DNA of 64,000 bases from Lineus longissimus. Its lineage: Eukaryota > Nemertea > Pilidiophora > Heteronemertea > Lineidae. This document shows positions 25,101 through 34,791 of this stretch, in pieces. Each line of letters begins with the position of its first letter. Position 1 is the stretch's first letter. A program made the position numbers and the translations under genes. The stretch is from assembly GCF_910592395.1 (NCBI RefSeq), contig NC_088320.1:11284501-11348500 (forward strand), given 5' to 3'. Below the pieces are notes generated by a model. The model saw only the letters and a list, made by a program, of their open reading frames with translations, made no database searches and was not told where the DNA came from.

Positions 25101-28100
25101 GATAAATAACTTAAGAACGACTGAATATTTTCGATTCATCTTTTGTGCATGTATGCTATGTCAGTAGACGTGGTTTCCTTTCGAAATCCGACCCGATCCG
25201 GTTCATGGTTTAGCAGCCAGGGGGCGCTTTGTGTAAAAACAAAATTTGCCATAGGTCCCTAGGTAAAGGTCGATTTTTCACCAAATTTTTATGGTAGGCT
25301 TTACTGGTGATACCACACTGTGTGACGTACAATTTTCTGATTTTATTGATTTTTCTGCCCTAAAGGTGGCGTGTCATGAAAAACTCGTATCGGGCGAAGT
25401 CCGATCGATAACTTAAGAACGACTGAATATTTTCGAGTCATCTTTTGTGCATGTATGCTATGTCAGTAGACGTGGTTTCCCTTTTGAAATCCGACCCGAT
25501 CCGGTTCATGGTTTAGCAGCCAGGGGGCGCTTTGTGTAAAAACAAAATTTGCCATAGGTCCCTAGGTAAATGTCGGTTTTTCACCAAATTTTTATGGTAG
25601 GCTCTACTGGTGATACCACACTGTATGACGTACGATTTTCTGATTTTATTGATTTTTCTGCCCCATGGGTGGCGTGTCATGAAAAACTCGTCTTGGGCGA
25701 CGTCCGATCGATAACTTAAGAACGACTGAATATTTTCGATTCATCTTTTGTGCATGTATGCTATGTCAGTAGACGTGGTTTCCTTTCGAAATCTGACCCG
25801 ATCCGGTTCATGGTTTAGCAGCCAGGGGGCGCTTTGCGTAAAAACAATATTTGCCACAGGTTCCTAGGTAATGTCGGTTTTTCACCAAATTTTTATGGTA
25901 GGCTTTACTGGTGATACCACACTGTGTGACGTACAATTTTCTGATTTTATTGATTTTTCTGCCCTAAAGGTGGCGTGTCATGAAAAACTCGTATCGGGCG
26001 AAGTCCGATCGATAACTTAGGAACGACTGAATATTTTCGAGTCATCTTTTGTGCATGTATGCTATGTCAGTAGACGTGGTTTCCCTTTTGAAATCCGACC
26101 CGATCCGGTTCATGGTTTAGCAGCCAGGGGGCGCTTTGTGTAAAAACAAAATTTGCCATAGGTCCCTAGGTAAATGTCGGTTTTTCACCAAATTTTTATG
26201 GTAGGCTCTACTGGTGATACCACACTGTATGACGTACGATTTTCTGATTTTATTGATTTTTCTGCCCCATAGGTGGCGTGTCATGAAAAACTCGTCTTGG
26301 GCGACGTCCGATCGATAACTTAAGAACGACTGAATATTTTCGATTCATCTTTTGTGCATGTATGCTATGTCAGTAAACGTGGTTTCCTTTCGAAATCTGA
26401 CCCGATCCGGTTCATGGTTTAGCAGCCAGGGGGCGCTTTGCGTAAAAACAATATTTGCCACAGGTTCCTAGGTAATGTCGGTTTTCCCCCAAATTTTTAT
26501 GGTAGGCTTTACTGTTGATACCACACTATATGTCGTACGATTTTCTGATTTTATTGATTTTTCTGTCCTATAGGTGGCGTGTCATGAAAAACTTGTATTG
26601 GGCGACGTCCAATCAATAACTCAAGAACGAAATCCAACGCTATCCGATTCATAGTTTAGCCACTAAGGGGCACTTTCTGAAAAAACAAATTTTGCCATAA
26701 GTCCCTAGGTAAAGGTCGGTGTTTCACCAAATTTTTATGGTAGGCATTACTGGTGATACCACATGATATACCGTACATTGTCTTGATTTTATCAATTTTT
26801 CTGTCCAATAGGTGGTATGACATGAAAAACATTTATTGACCACAATCCGACTGATAATTTAAGAACGCCTCAATATTTCCTTTTCATATTGTAGTTAAGT
26901 GCTCTGTCAACAGTCTGTGTTGGTGTAAGTTACAAAGTTACCTTCCGAAATTCCCCCGCCCCAATGCATGGTTCAGCCTCCAGGAGGCATTGTGATGGAA
27001 CAAAATCTGCCATTACTCTCTCAGTTAAGGTCGGTTCCTCACCAAATTTTCATTGTAGCCTTTATTGATGATAATACATGATGATATGTTGGATTTCTTC
27101 ATTTTCCTACCTAAAAGTGGTGTTAGGCCAATTTCAGCAGGGCTTTGTTTGAGTGTAATCTACGAACCATCCTAAGTTCTCGTAATCCCCAATCACAAAG
27201 AACAAATACCCTCACAGCCCGCACTTCACCTTTGCCCATGGCGCTGTGGGTTAGTGCAGTGTCTGTGCTTGTTCATTTTGCTATATTTGCAGGTGTCTGT
27301 GATCTGCAAAAATAAAAACCGCAAAATAGGAATTTTAGATAGAGATTATTGAAAGATGTTGTCTGATCCGCAAAAATAAGAAGCGTAAAATTTAATTATT
27401 TCAATGAATTTTTGCAAATCCGCGAAAATAACCAGCCGCAAAAATTTCCCGTTTTACAGTAGTGCATACCTTCTGTAAATTACAACATGTGGTTAATGGA
27501 AAGACATATTTTGTGCTCAGAGGATTAGAGAAATTGTTGTGATGTAGTCATGCCTGTGTTGGCATTTTATTCCAGTCTGTCTATATGGTTTTGCAGTATA
27601 ACTATTATTTATTCGGTAGAATATTGAATGACGGTGTATGTAAAGTTTTTATAATGTGTCTAAGGCTTTCTGAGTGACCATCCCCTCTTCCTTTTCTTTT
27701 AAATCCACTGCAGTCCAGCCATGGTAAAGCGGAGTTTGATGATGGGTGGAATGGAGGTAACATCCATTAATGATCTCCGCTATGATTATGAAGATCATGA
27801 ATCTTATGACAGGTGTGAGGATGCCCCAACAATAGTTGTCACAGTTGCGGAGGTATGTGAACATTTATCATCCATGATCACAAAGCTAAGTGCACACAGG
27901 CGACAAAATGACACTGACAGCAAAACTGAGAGCATTTGTTTTCAGTTGTTTGTTTTGCATTTTTGTAGTGTTTGTTTCGATCACCCGCACACGGGAGACA
28001 AAATGTCATGGTCACGTCACAGGTCACATCAAAAACAAGGGGTAACCATTGGTTGCGCGTGATCCGTCACACCCGCGCATTGACCTGGCTTGGTAATGGT

Positions 28101-29465
28101 ATCACATGACGCTGATTGCTTCATGATTAGCTGATGTCAACGACGATGACGCAAAAATGTTTTACGTTGCGTTGCAGTCGCCCCAAAACGGGGGGGCACC
28201 TACCCTCCCTGTTTCTTATCTGACTACTCTTTTAGTCAGAGATGTTTTTTAAAGTAAAAGCATCTTCTTAGGTTATAAAGTCATTTTTCAGGTGAAAAAA
28301 GGAGCAAAAAGGAAGAAACTTCACTGTCGAAAGAGAAAGCAACGCATTTCAAAGGTACAAAGAACCGAAGGAAGAGATAATGTTGGAGGAGTTAATGCTG
28401 CTGCTGCTGCTGATGATGATGAGTATGATGATGATATTGATAATGATGAGGATGGTGATACTGGCGACAGAAACCCCTCAGATATTATTGATGACGATAG
28501 GGTTGAGTTCAGCAGCAGACTACGTGGACAGCTCGGAATCGAACTTCTAGCAGACATTGATCGTTCCTGTTTAAAAGAGGTTAACAACAAGCGCATGATC
28601 CTTGGCCTGACCGTTGAGGCAACGTGGGTAGGTTTCATCCTATTTTCATAAGACAGCTGAACGCGAGAGCAGGGCAACAGCGGTGGCGATGCTGATACCT
28701 TTGAAGCGACTTAGTTGTTCCTCCTGTCAAGGTTATTACACCAAGGTTTGAAAAAAGGCCTTGCCATTGTTTGCAGGGCCTTGAATATTGAGGTATCATG
28801 ATATCTAATCTACATCACGTGCCGTGAATGTCCGTCCAATCATGCCAAAAAAGTGTGGAAAAGTATCTTACTATTTCATGTTCTGACAGATTATGGTGTT
28901 GGTGAGGGATTGGGATGAAATACTACCATATCTGAGTAATTGCTAAGTTGAATGAGCATAAAAAGTATTTCTTTTATCGGATAATTCATCCTTCAGGTTG
29001 CTTTTGCATAGATATTTGTTCGACTTATGCAGGAATTATGCTCTGACTGCACACTGGTTCTGCAACTCCTGCTGCGAAATAACTGAACTGGCTGCAGATA
29101 ACTGATGGTGGGTCATTTCTGACCTGAACTGTAAACTGAAGGTGGGTCATTTCGACTTTGCCCTTGATTACTTAGTATGTGTCTCGCATTTAGAAAATTG
29201 CCAATTTGCATTTCTCGTTTTTTTTCAGGTGAGATTGACCTGTATGGAGTTGAATGATGTTGCTGCCTTCAGAGAGGTGCAGAAAAAGCCTCCACGAGAA
29301 GATGCTCCTCATATTGCCACTATCTATTATACCAGAGCATATGATATGCTTGCAAGAAGTGATCGTAGTGTGTTGATATATATCATGCGGTACTTGCTGT
29401 TCCTATCAAATGACACTGCTGAGTCCCACTTGCCCAAGCTCTTGCATGGATTTTTAAGGGATTAG
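19195..29465 (+). CDS. Gene R: PD-(D/E)XK nuclease-like protein, five exons, open
   Basis: Exons 19195-19640, 20094-20240, 27714-27852, 28292-28627 and 29229-29465. All junctions are GT-AG with phases 2, 2, 0, 0. The frame is open throughout and gives 434 residues. The start ATG has a strong context (gaccATGG). Motifs: W..QDLNKFGIQY near residue 14; an NSFELIEM segment; NEGTFVDLFQHFARIF (E179); NDLRYD (D218/D222); VVTVAEVK (E244-x-K246); a lysine/arginine-rich then acidic Asp-rich linker (about 245-315); RGQLGIELLADI (Q324, E328); MILGLTVEATW; TIYYTRAYDML; and a hydrophobic C-terminal YIMRYLLFL. The E, D, E-x-K and Q...E order fits a PD-(D/E)XK nuclease core, and the N-terminal W..DL...I pattern recalls Crinkler-type nucleases (inference). 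No signal peptide or clear membrane domain. The basic linker could be a nuclear signal. Paralogue of gene L. Intron 2 (7.5 kb) is swollen by nested elements. Confidence 0.8.
19682..19900. mobile_element. Truncated pogo-style MITE in gene R intron 1
   Basis: Starts after a TA with CAGTGGAACCCCAGTCGG, followed by repeated GCGACCACC and ACGCGACCACC phrases. CAGTGGAACCCC starts are common among pogo/Tigger-like MITEs. No matching inverted end is seen downstream, so it is truncated. It lies entirely within intron 1. Confidence 0.45.
20745..22013 (+). repeat. Old monomers of the 300-bp family, split by an insertion
   Basis: 20745-20898 and 21739-22013 together form about one and a half monomers of the same family as copies A-C. 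They contain GGCCACCAGG...GGGGCC, GTGGTAGGTACTC and TTTGACCTACTTTTCAAGGT. The first monomer is interrupted by the 840-bp element at 20899, and the second ends where the MITE at 22014 begins. More diverged than copies B and C. Confidence 0.65.
20899..21738. mobile_element. 840-bp non-autonomous DNA transposon with long TIRs
   Basis: Inverted ends begin CAGTAGGAGAGAGGTTTC on the left and CAGTGGAAGAGAAGTTTC on the right (reverse-complemented). The match extends inward for about 100 bp to CTATTGGTGCTAGTT. It is flanked by a 5-bp duplication TCTGA (20894-20898 and 21739-21743). Removing it rejoins a 300-bp-family monomer cleanly. Subterminal TTTGAAAACGTTTCAAA-type palindromes are frequent. No ORF of note. 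Superfamily not assigned. Confidence 0.75.
22014..22230 (-). mobile_element. 217-bp MITE with CTGTAAAAC ends
   Basis: Ends are CTCTAAAACGGGAAATTTTT on the left and CTGTAAAACTGGAAATTTTC (reverse-complemented) on the right. The inside is rich in TTTTGCGG and CGCAAAAATA phrases. The same element occurs inverted at 24977-27464, where it is split by a large insertion. Non-coding. Confidence 0.7.
23041..24162 (+). mobile_element. Dispersed 300-bp-monomer repeat element, copy B
   Basis: In gene R intron 2. It starts with a perfect 11-bp stem (AGCTCACCTCT, loop TAGC, AGAGGTGAGCT), then TTATCCCATACCGTGGCG and a (CGT)n microsatellite. Three further monomers follow, with TGACCT...AGGTCA clusters at 23379, 23680 and 23994 (301 and 314 bp apart). 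It ends GAGGTGAGCACAATGGCC CTGGCCATTTCAT. GAGGTGAGC is thus present at both ends. The hairpin near one end followed by CTAA on the opposite strand recalls a Helitron 3' end, but no matching 5' TC start was seen. Near-identical to copy C. No ORF. Confidence 0.75.
24163..24976. other. Intronic stretch of gene R, nothing recognised
   Basis: Part of intron 2. The overlapping short ORFs at 24431-24868 have no recognisable domain and no splice support. Confidence 0.4.
24977..27464 (+). mobile_element. CTGTAAAAC-end MITE split by a satellite array
   Basis: The left 33 bp (CTGTAAAACTGGAAATTTTC...TATTTTT) and the right 190 bp (ATTTTGCTATATTTGCAGG ... CCGCAAAAATTTCCCGTTTTACAG, written here in part) correspond in order to the two parts of the MITE at 22014-22230. 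About 2.26 kb, including the 302-bp array, lies between them. GTGCATA occurs just outside both ends (24970-24976 and about 27467-27473), a candidate target duplication. Confidence 0.6.
25095..27120. repeat. 302-bp satellite array with A-B alternation
   Basis: Monomers start with AACTTAAGAACGACTGAATA at 25108, 25410, 25713, 26014 and 26317, with diverged starts at 26618 and 26855. Spacing is 301-303 bp except for the last, shorter one. Monomers 1, 3 and 5 share GTTTCCTTTCGAAAT, and 1 and 3 also share CCCTAAAGGTGG and TATCGGGCGAAG. Monomers 2 and 4 share GTTTCCCTTTTGAAAT, GGCTCTACTGG and TCTTGGGCGACG. The array therefore grew as a dimer of about 604 bp. Each monomer contains CAGCCAGGGGGCGC and TTTTTATGGTAGGC, which parallel motifs of the dispersed 300-bp family. 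Confidence 0.9.
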
Positions 29466-30081
29466 GGAGCATTTTAAGGGAGGTACCAAATTGGTTTTTG
29501 CTCTGTGTAAAATCCATTTGGCGGGCCAGGCAATCATCTTTTTTGATTTTTGCTTTCTTCACAATGATCCTTCCTAAGGTCACTACGCTCTTTTAACTGT
29601 GCTCCCTTCACCCTTTACATTTAGATTAGGGATTCCAGATCTGTTGGATATGAAACTTGTTCGAATAACCAGTTTCATGATTTCACACCATCACCACTGA
29701 AGTCAATTTGAAAGGCTTCTGCCTCTTAACTTTTAGAAAGTTATCCTACTTTGGAGGTGGAAGGCTGAACACATGAACACACAATAGAAAAGGCAGAAAT
29801 TTAGTGTCACAGTGTATAGAGTGGAGCCTTCTGAATTTCCCCTTCGGGGATTAGGACCTTGATCTACTTATTGCAGGGGAGGAAAGAGCCTGGTTGAGTG
29901 ATTGGATACATTAGTGGGGCAAGATGTTCAGTAATTCGAGAACCATTTGTCAGACATACAGAAAGTTTTGTAGCAGGATGTTAGGAAAGGGCCGGTTATG
30001 ACCTTTCATTTCTGGCTAGAGCGGAGGTAAATTATGCTGGTTAACATTTTAGTGCATCGTTCCATCAATGAAACAAGTCTT
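29466..30081. other. 3' flank of gene R
   Basis: Begins right after the TAG of gene R. No AATAAA was seen in the first 600 bp; the nearest (GTAAATAAATC) is near 30730. No other gene recognised. Confidence 0.4.
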
Positions 30082-30546
30082 AAGCTGTGTTCACACTAGA
30101 GCTTTAAAACGATATAGGAACGTTCCAGCGAGTTATAACGATATGTAGCTATTGATACACAAGGCCTACAACGATTGAAAATACTCGGGGCTAAATCGCC
30201 AATTTAAGCGTTTTCCTCCCACAGTTCTGGTTTAATTGATGCAAGTCCCAACAGTGTAGCACTGCAATACAGGTAGAACCCTAACCGCCAGGCTTACGCA
30301 ACTGATCATGTACATCCCTTTCATGGCATTGGCAACTTGAGTACTGTTATGTTTATTGAAAATCACTGGTGCCAGGATGTATCGCTCATAACTGCCCTAT
30401 TGATATAACAATGCCGGTATGAATGGTTATCCCCGAGTTTTAAAATGATACAGGGCAGTGTGAATAGTATAGGAACGTTTTTACCGTTGGGTGAGGGAGC
30501 ATTTTGAATGATTTAATGGAAAAAGGCTTTAGTGTGAACACGGCTT
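30082..30546. mobile_element. 465-bp inverted-repeat element
   Basis: The ends AAGCTGTGTTCACACTAGAG and, reverse-complemented, AAGCCGTGTTCACACTAAAG form a clear terminal inverted repeat. GATATAGGAACGTT and AGTATAGGAACGTT recur inside near both ends. TGTTCACAC-type ends are known in several non-autonomous DNA transposons. The flanking duplication is unclear. Confidence 0.6.
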
Positions 30547-32259
30547 TAAAGTCCCATGATGGTTCAGCCTCTGGGTACTTTCGTACATGTTCGTGTATAG
30601 TAAGTATTCACAAATTGTTCATTCATATTGTCATTCCACGGGCACTAAGTATTTTCACTTTATGATGTTTGATCATGTGCAGCAAATGTATGGCTTAAAA
30701 ATGATATGATCTCCTTATATATTAGCTTGTAAATAAATCACCCATTTGTAAAAAAAAAGTGTCCCTGCTTCTTAGGTGGCAGCACTGTCCTCTGCAGACA
30801 GGTACAAGTGTAGCATGTGGAAAGTTGTGATCTCTCTTTAGGGACTGGACAGTACCGTAACTCAGTTCATGAAAAACTTCTCCATTCCAGTACATGTATT
30901 TGTACAATTTAGCCAATGCTAGAGCAACTCCAGGAGAACATTTCACCGCCAACCAAGGAGCTAAAAACTTCCAATAGCAGTACTCTGACGGTGCAGCCAA
31001 CTGCAGGGTTGTCCTCATCAAACAGAAATTACAGTAGGAACTGCACCTTTGGTCAATTGGCTCCTTAGCAATGGAAGGTGTTACTAGTATGTGAGAGCAC
31101 TTCTGCAAGGTTCTTAGGAACAGGATGATCCCTGCATGGGTTGATAAAGATGTATTAGTAGGTCATACCACATGCCCTTCAGGTGCCTTAGCCATGGGGG
31201 GGGGGGGGGGGGGGGGGGTCCAACCCTTACAACATGCTCTGGCAGCATGACACAGGCTAATGAATGGGTCAACATTAGCATCCTCACCAACAGGGGGGTT
31301 TCTTTAGGTTTTCGGACTGTAAGAAGGCTACATGTAGCTTATTCAATTACGTTGCCATCAGGTAGGCCAAGGCCGAAATGTTATTTGAAATTGAAATCAG
31401 CATTTCAGGACCTATGGGGCCCAATTCCCCAAAGGGCTTTCATCAAGGGCAAATTTGTAGTGATGAGCTTGTTCTTTTTTTGGGGGAAAAATGCAAGTGG
31501 AATTATTTACCGGTAGGCCTACTTAAAATAGGTTAGTAGGCCTAGGCATGGGGGGGGGGGGGGGGTGATCATGGTGGTTGACAGTAACTACTAATCCTCA
31601 TGGCCAGCACCAAGCATAAATTATGTGTTCATTATGCATTTATTTTATAATTCATCAAGTGTACACTAGGTGGCAGCACTAGCCAATGAGTGTCATTTTG
31701 GTGGAAAATAGCACTTTTTCCTTGGTTTATCCTGGGAAAACAGTAAAAGCGGCCGGAAATTTTATTTCTGATTTTGAAAGTAGGTATCATTGCCTTTATC
31801 ATGTGCAAGCCACAGCATTCAAAGACCTGCAGTGTTGGAGATATGAGCGTCGATAGAGAGATCTTCCTAAGCACTGCCCCTAGGTATGCATAATTACTAG
31901 GCCTAGCACGACCAAAGTATGAAGTGTTACTCAATGACCTGTTGCAGAATGGAAGATCTCATCAAATACTTCCATCATACAAAGGGGGAAAATCCAGCTA
32001 TTTTTTTAGTCTCTGCAGGAGTGCCCAACATTGACCCAAAAATACACAAAAAATAGGGGGAAAAAAGCTAAAACAAGCCCCCTAACTAGGCCTGCCCCTA
32101 ACTCGGTTGCTAGTGATTTTTGAGAGTCATCAATTGCTGTGTAATGATGTCTTAGTGGAAGGATCATGCATACCTAATCTCGTTAAAAACGGTTGACCCC
32201 CACCTTGCCACCCTCTGCATGGTGGTATCATGGACTGACACTTAACTTGATATTTGTTT
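30547..32259. other. Gene-free stretch with two poly-G tracts
   Basis: Poly-G tracts of about 22 at 31196-31218 and about 16 at 31549-31565. ORFs here (30722-31108 minus, 31172-31516 plus, 31632-31934 minus) have no recognisable domain; the second runs through the poly-G tract. I see no gene. Confidence 0.45.
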
Positions 32260-32870
32260 CACATGACTCCTTACGTCACATAACCGCTGACACCGAATTT
32301 CAGTCCGATCTGATTCTCGATTTTGCCACCAGGGGGCTAAACCTAAAAGAAGGGTAAAAAGTTCAATATCTCGCTTATTACTATCTCATTTTCGATGATA
32401 TTTTTATGGTATGTTTTCCTAGCAAGGATACGTCACATATCCTACGGGTCTTGATTTGACCTTATTTTCAGGGTCACAGAGGTCAAATAGTGTAAATTGG
32501 CCGTTTGAGTGTAACTATGGCACGTTTCTTAACCGCTAAAGCTATGAACTTGAAATTAGGTACACATGACTCCCTATGTCATGCCACTCTGAATTTTGAT
32601 CCGATCTGATTCTCGACTTGGCCACCAGAAGGCCAAAACTTAAAAAAGTAAAAAGTGCAATATCTCGCTTATTTGTGACTTGTTTTGGATGATTTTTTTA
32701 TGGTAGGTACTCCAAGCAAGATTACATCACATGTCATACTGACTTCGCTTTGACCTATATACTATACATGCAGCATGTTTCTTAACCTGGATGAATTCCT
32801 GACCACCAAATATCTAGACGGTGAGCACAATGGCCCCTGGCTGTTTCATTTCATTTGCAACTAGTGTATG
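32260..32870 (+). repeat. Diverged copy D of the 300-bp family
   Basis: Two monomers with GCCACCAGGGGGCTAAAC and GGCCACCAGAAGGCC, and TTTTTATGGTAGGTACTCC. One TGACCTTATTTTCAGGGTCA cluster near 32458 is followed by CAGAGGTCAAA. It ends GTGAGCACAATGGCCC like copies A-C, so it is the same family but older. Confidence 0.65.
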
Positions 32871-32895
32871 ATGTGCAAACGTTGAATCTCCCTTT

Positions 32896-32948
32896 TTAGC
32901 TCACCTCTTAGCAGAGGTGAGCTTATCCCATACCGTGGCGTCCGTCGT

Positions 32949-32983
<35 letters not shown>

Positions 32984-34021
32984 CGTCGTCCGTTAGCGGG
33001 GCACGTTTCGTAACTGTTAGAGCTATTGAGTTGAAACTTGGTACACATGTACCCTTATGTAATGACACCTTGGAGACCAAATTTCGGTCCGATTCGTTTC
33101 ATGGTTTGGCCACCAGGGGGCCAAACGTTAAAAGTGAAAATATGCGATATCTCCCTTAATAGTAGTCGGGAAATTTTGAAAAAAATATGGTAGGTACTTC
33201 TAGCAAAGGTGCATCATATATCCTCCGGGTTTTTGATTTGCCCTCCTTTTCAAGGTCACAGAGGTCAAATAGTGTAAATTGGCCGTTAGGATGTAACGAT
33301 GGCACGTTTCTAAACTGCAATGACCATTGATCCCAAATTTGGTACACATTTACCCCTTAGTCAGGTAATCTCAGGGACCGAAGTTTGGTCCAATATGATT
33401 CACCACTTGACCACCAGGGGGCAAAATCCAAAAACCTTAAAAATTTGATTATTCCTTAACTTCTTGCCCGATTGCCACCAATTTGATATCATGGGTACAT
33501 CTAACCGCCATACAATATATGTCACACAGGTTTTTAATTTGACCTTCTTGTCAAGGTCACAGAGGTCAAATGGCGTAAATTGGCCGTCAGGCCGTAACTA
33601 TGGCACGTTTCTTAACTGCAATGACTATTGATCACAAATTAAGTACACATGTACCCCTTGGTCAGGTGGTCTCAGGTACCGAAGTTTGGTGCGATCTGAT
33701 TTGCCGTTTGGCCTCCAGGGAGGGGGCCAAATCCTAAATTCTTCAAAATGCCATTATTCCTAGTATTACTTGCCTGATTGGCACCAATTTTATATCATAG
33801 GTACATCTAATTCTAACAACCATTCAATGTGTCACCCGGGTCTTCTTTGATTTGACCTACTTTTCAAGGTCACAGAGGTCGAATGTACTGTAAATTGGCC
33901 ATTTTGGGGAAATTGTAATTGCTTGGACCTACATCCAACCTAACACTACATGACACAATACCATGCTCTTTATCCATCTTTCCTCCACATGAGGTGAGCA
34001 CAATGGCCCTGGCCATTTCAT
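32896..34021 (+). mobile_element. Dispersed 300-bp-monomer repeat element, copy C
   Basis: Same structure as copy B: terminal hairpin, (CGT)n microsatellite and three monomers with AGGTCA clusters near 33238, 33540 and 33849. The end is CACAATGGCCCTGGCCATTT. It is near-identical to B. The right end lies about 15 bp before the splice acceptor of gene T, so it fills the last part of that intron and supplies none of the exon. Confidence 0.75.
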
Positions 34022-34036
34022 TCTTTTTCCCCACAG

Positions 34037-34719
34037 CTGGCGGTAACGATGGGATACACAATGACCTGTACATTATGGCTCAGAGCCTGGAGCGTGCGTT
34101 AGTTACCATGATGAGTAATGGAGAAGCCAAGAAGTTCATTGAGAAAATGCTGAATAGCATTCAAATTCATGAAGGAATCACTGATACTGTAGTGACGCAT
34201 GAGAGTCCAGTGAATTATTCATACACAAATGGTAGAGTCCAGTTTGTTGAACCCGATGATGTTGACACATGGGAAAATGATGAGGTTTCTGTCGTTAGCG
34301 TGCAGCGCCGCAGGACATCAGCAGCATGGTCCTCGATTGATTCTGAGGGTCCATCCGTTTGTCCTTCAGAAATTCATGGAATTGTTCCCGATCATATCTG
34401 GTATTTGCATCACTATCCAGGCTTTTTCATTCTTAATGTAGAGTGCAAGCAAGTTGCTGATTATAGCTCTAGGATTCAGTGCATTCATCAAATGTTAACA
34501 CAGATGCATTTTCAAAATTCTTCTTTTGGTCTTTTGATTTCTAAAAAGGGTTGGCATCTAATCCTTATAAGGAAACATGATGACATATTCTCGGTATATC
34601 AAATGAGTAGTTCCCTTATTAGTTTGGAAAATTTACACTTCAATGTACCGAGTTTGAAGTCATTGTGCTGCTGGTTATATAGAATCATGAATTTTAGACT
34701 GAAATGTTTTGCAGGCTAG
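34037..34719 (+). CDS. Gene T: last exon of a further PD-(D/E)XK-like gene
   Basis: Opens after a strong acceptor (TTCTTTTTCCCCACAG, ending at 34036) in phase 1 and runs 227 codons to a TAG at 34717. The frame continues upstream into repeat copy C, which I take as chance. Visible: GGNDGIHNDLYIMAQSLERA; an acidic FVEPDDVDTWENDE stretch; RRRTSAAWSS; then IVPDHIWYLHHYPGFFILNV ECK (E-x-K) and IQCIHQMLTQMHF (Q-containing helix) followed by FGLLISKKGWHLILIRK. The order PD...E-C-K...Q fits a PD-(D/E)XK core like those of L and R (inference), but overall similarity to them is low. The introns of L and R are in phases 2 and 0, so this is not simply a sixth exon of gene R. No upstream exons were identified in 29.5-34.0 kb, so the gene is partial or broken. 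Confidence 0.6.
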
Positions 34720-34785
34720 ATATAAATGCAGCAAGATCGAAATAGTTATAGGGCCATTTCATGGTATTTGTGAACTGGTAATGAA

Positions 34786-34791
34786 AATAAA
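34786..34791 (+). terminator. Polyadenylation signal of gene T
   Basis: AATAAA 67 bp after the stop codon of gene T, followed by a GT-poor, A-rich stretch. The position is normal for a short 3' UTR. Confidence 0.5.

Noticed and set aside
28390-28510. Triplet repeat (GAT/GCT) tract as a microsatellite outside coding sequence
   Set aside because: It lies in exon 4 of gene R, in frame, and encodes the Ala/Asp-rich linker.
31172-31516. ORF with a poly-glycine stretch
   Set aside because: The glycine run is just the translated poly-G tract, and the rest has no recognisable feature.
33919-34036. N-terminal extension of gene T through repeat copy C
   Set aside because: The same repeat end occurs elsewhere (4818, 24162) without a gene, and a strong splice acceptor lies at the boundary.
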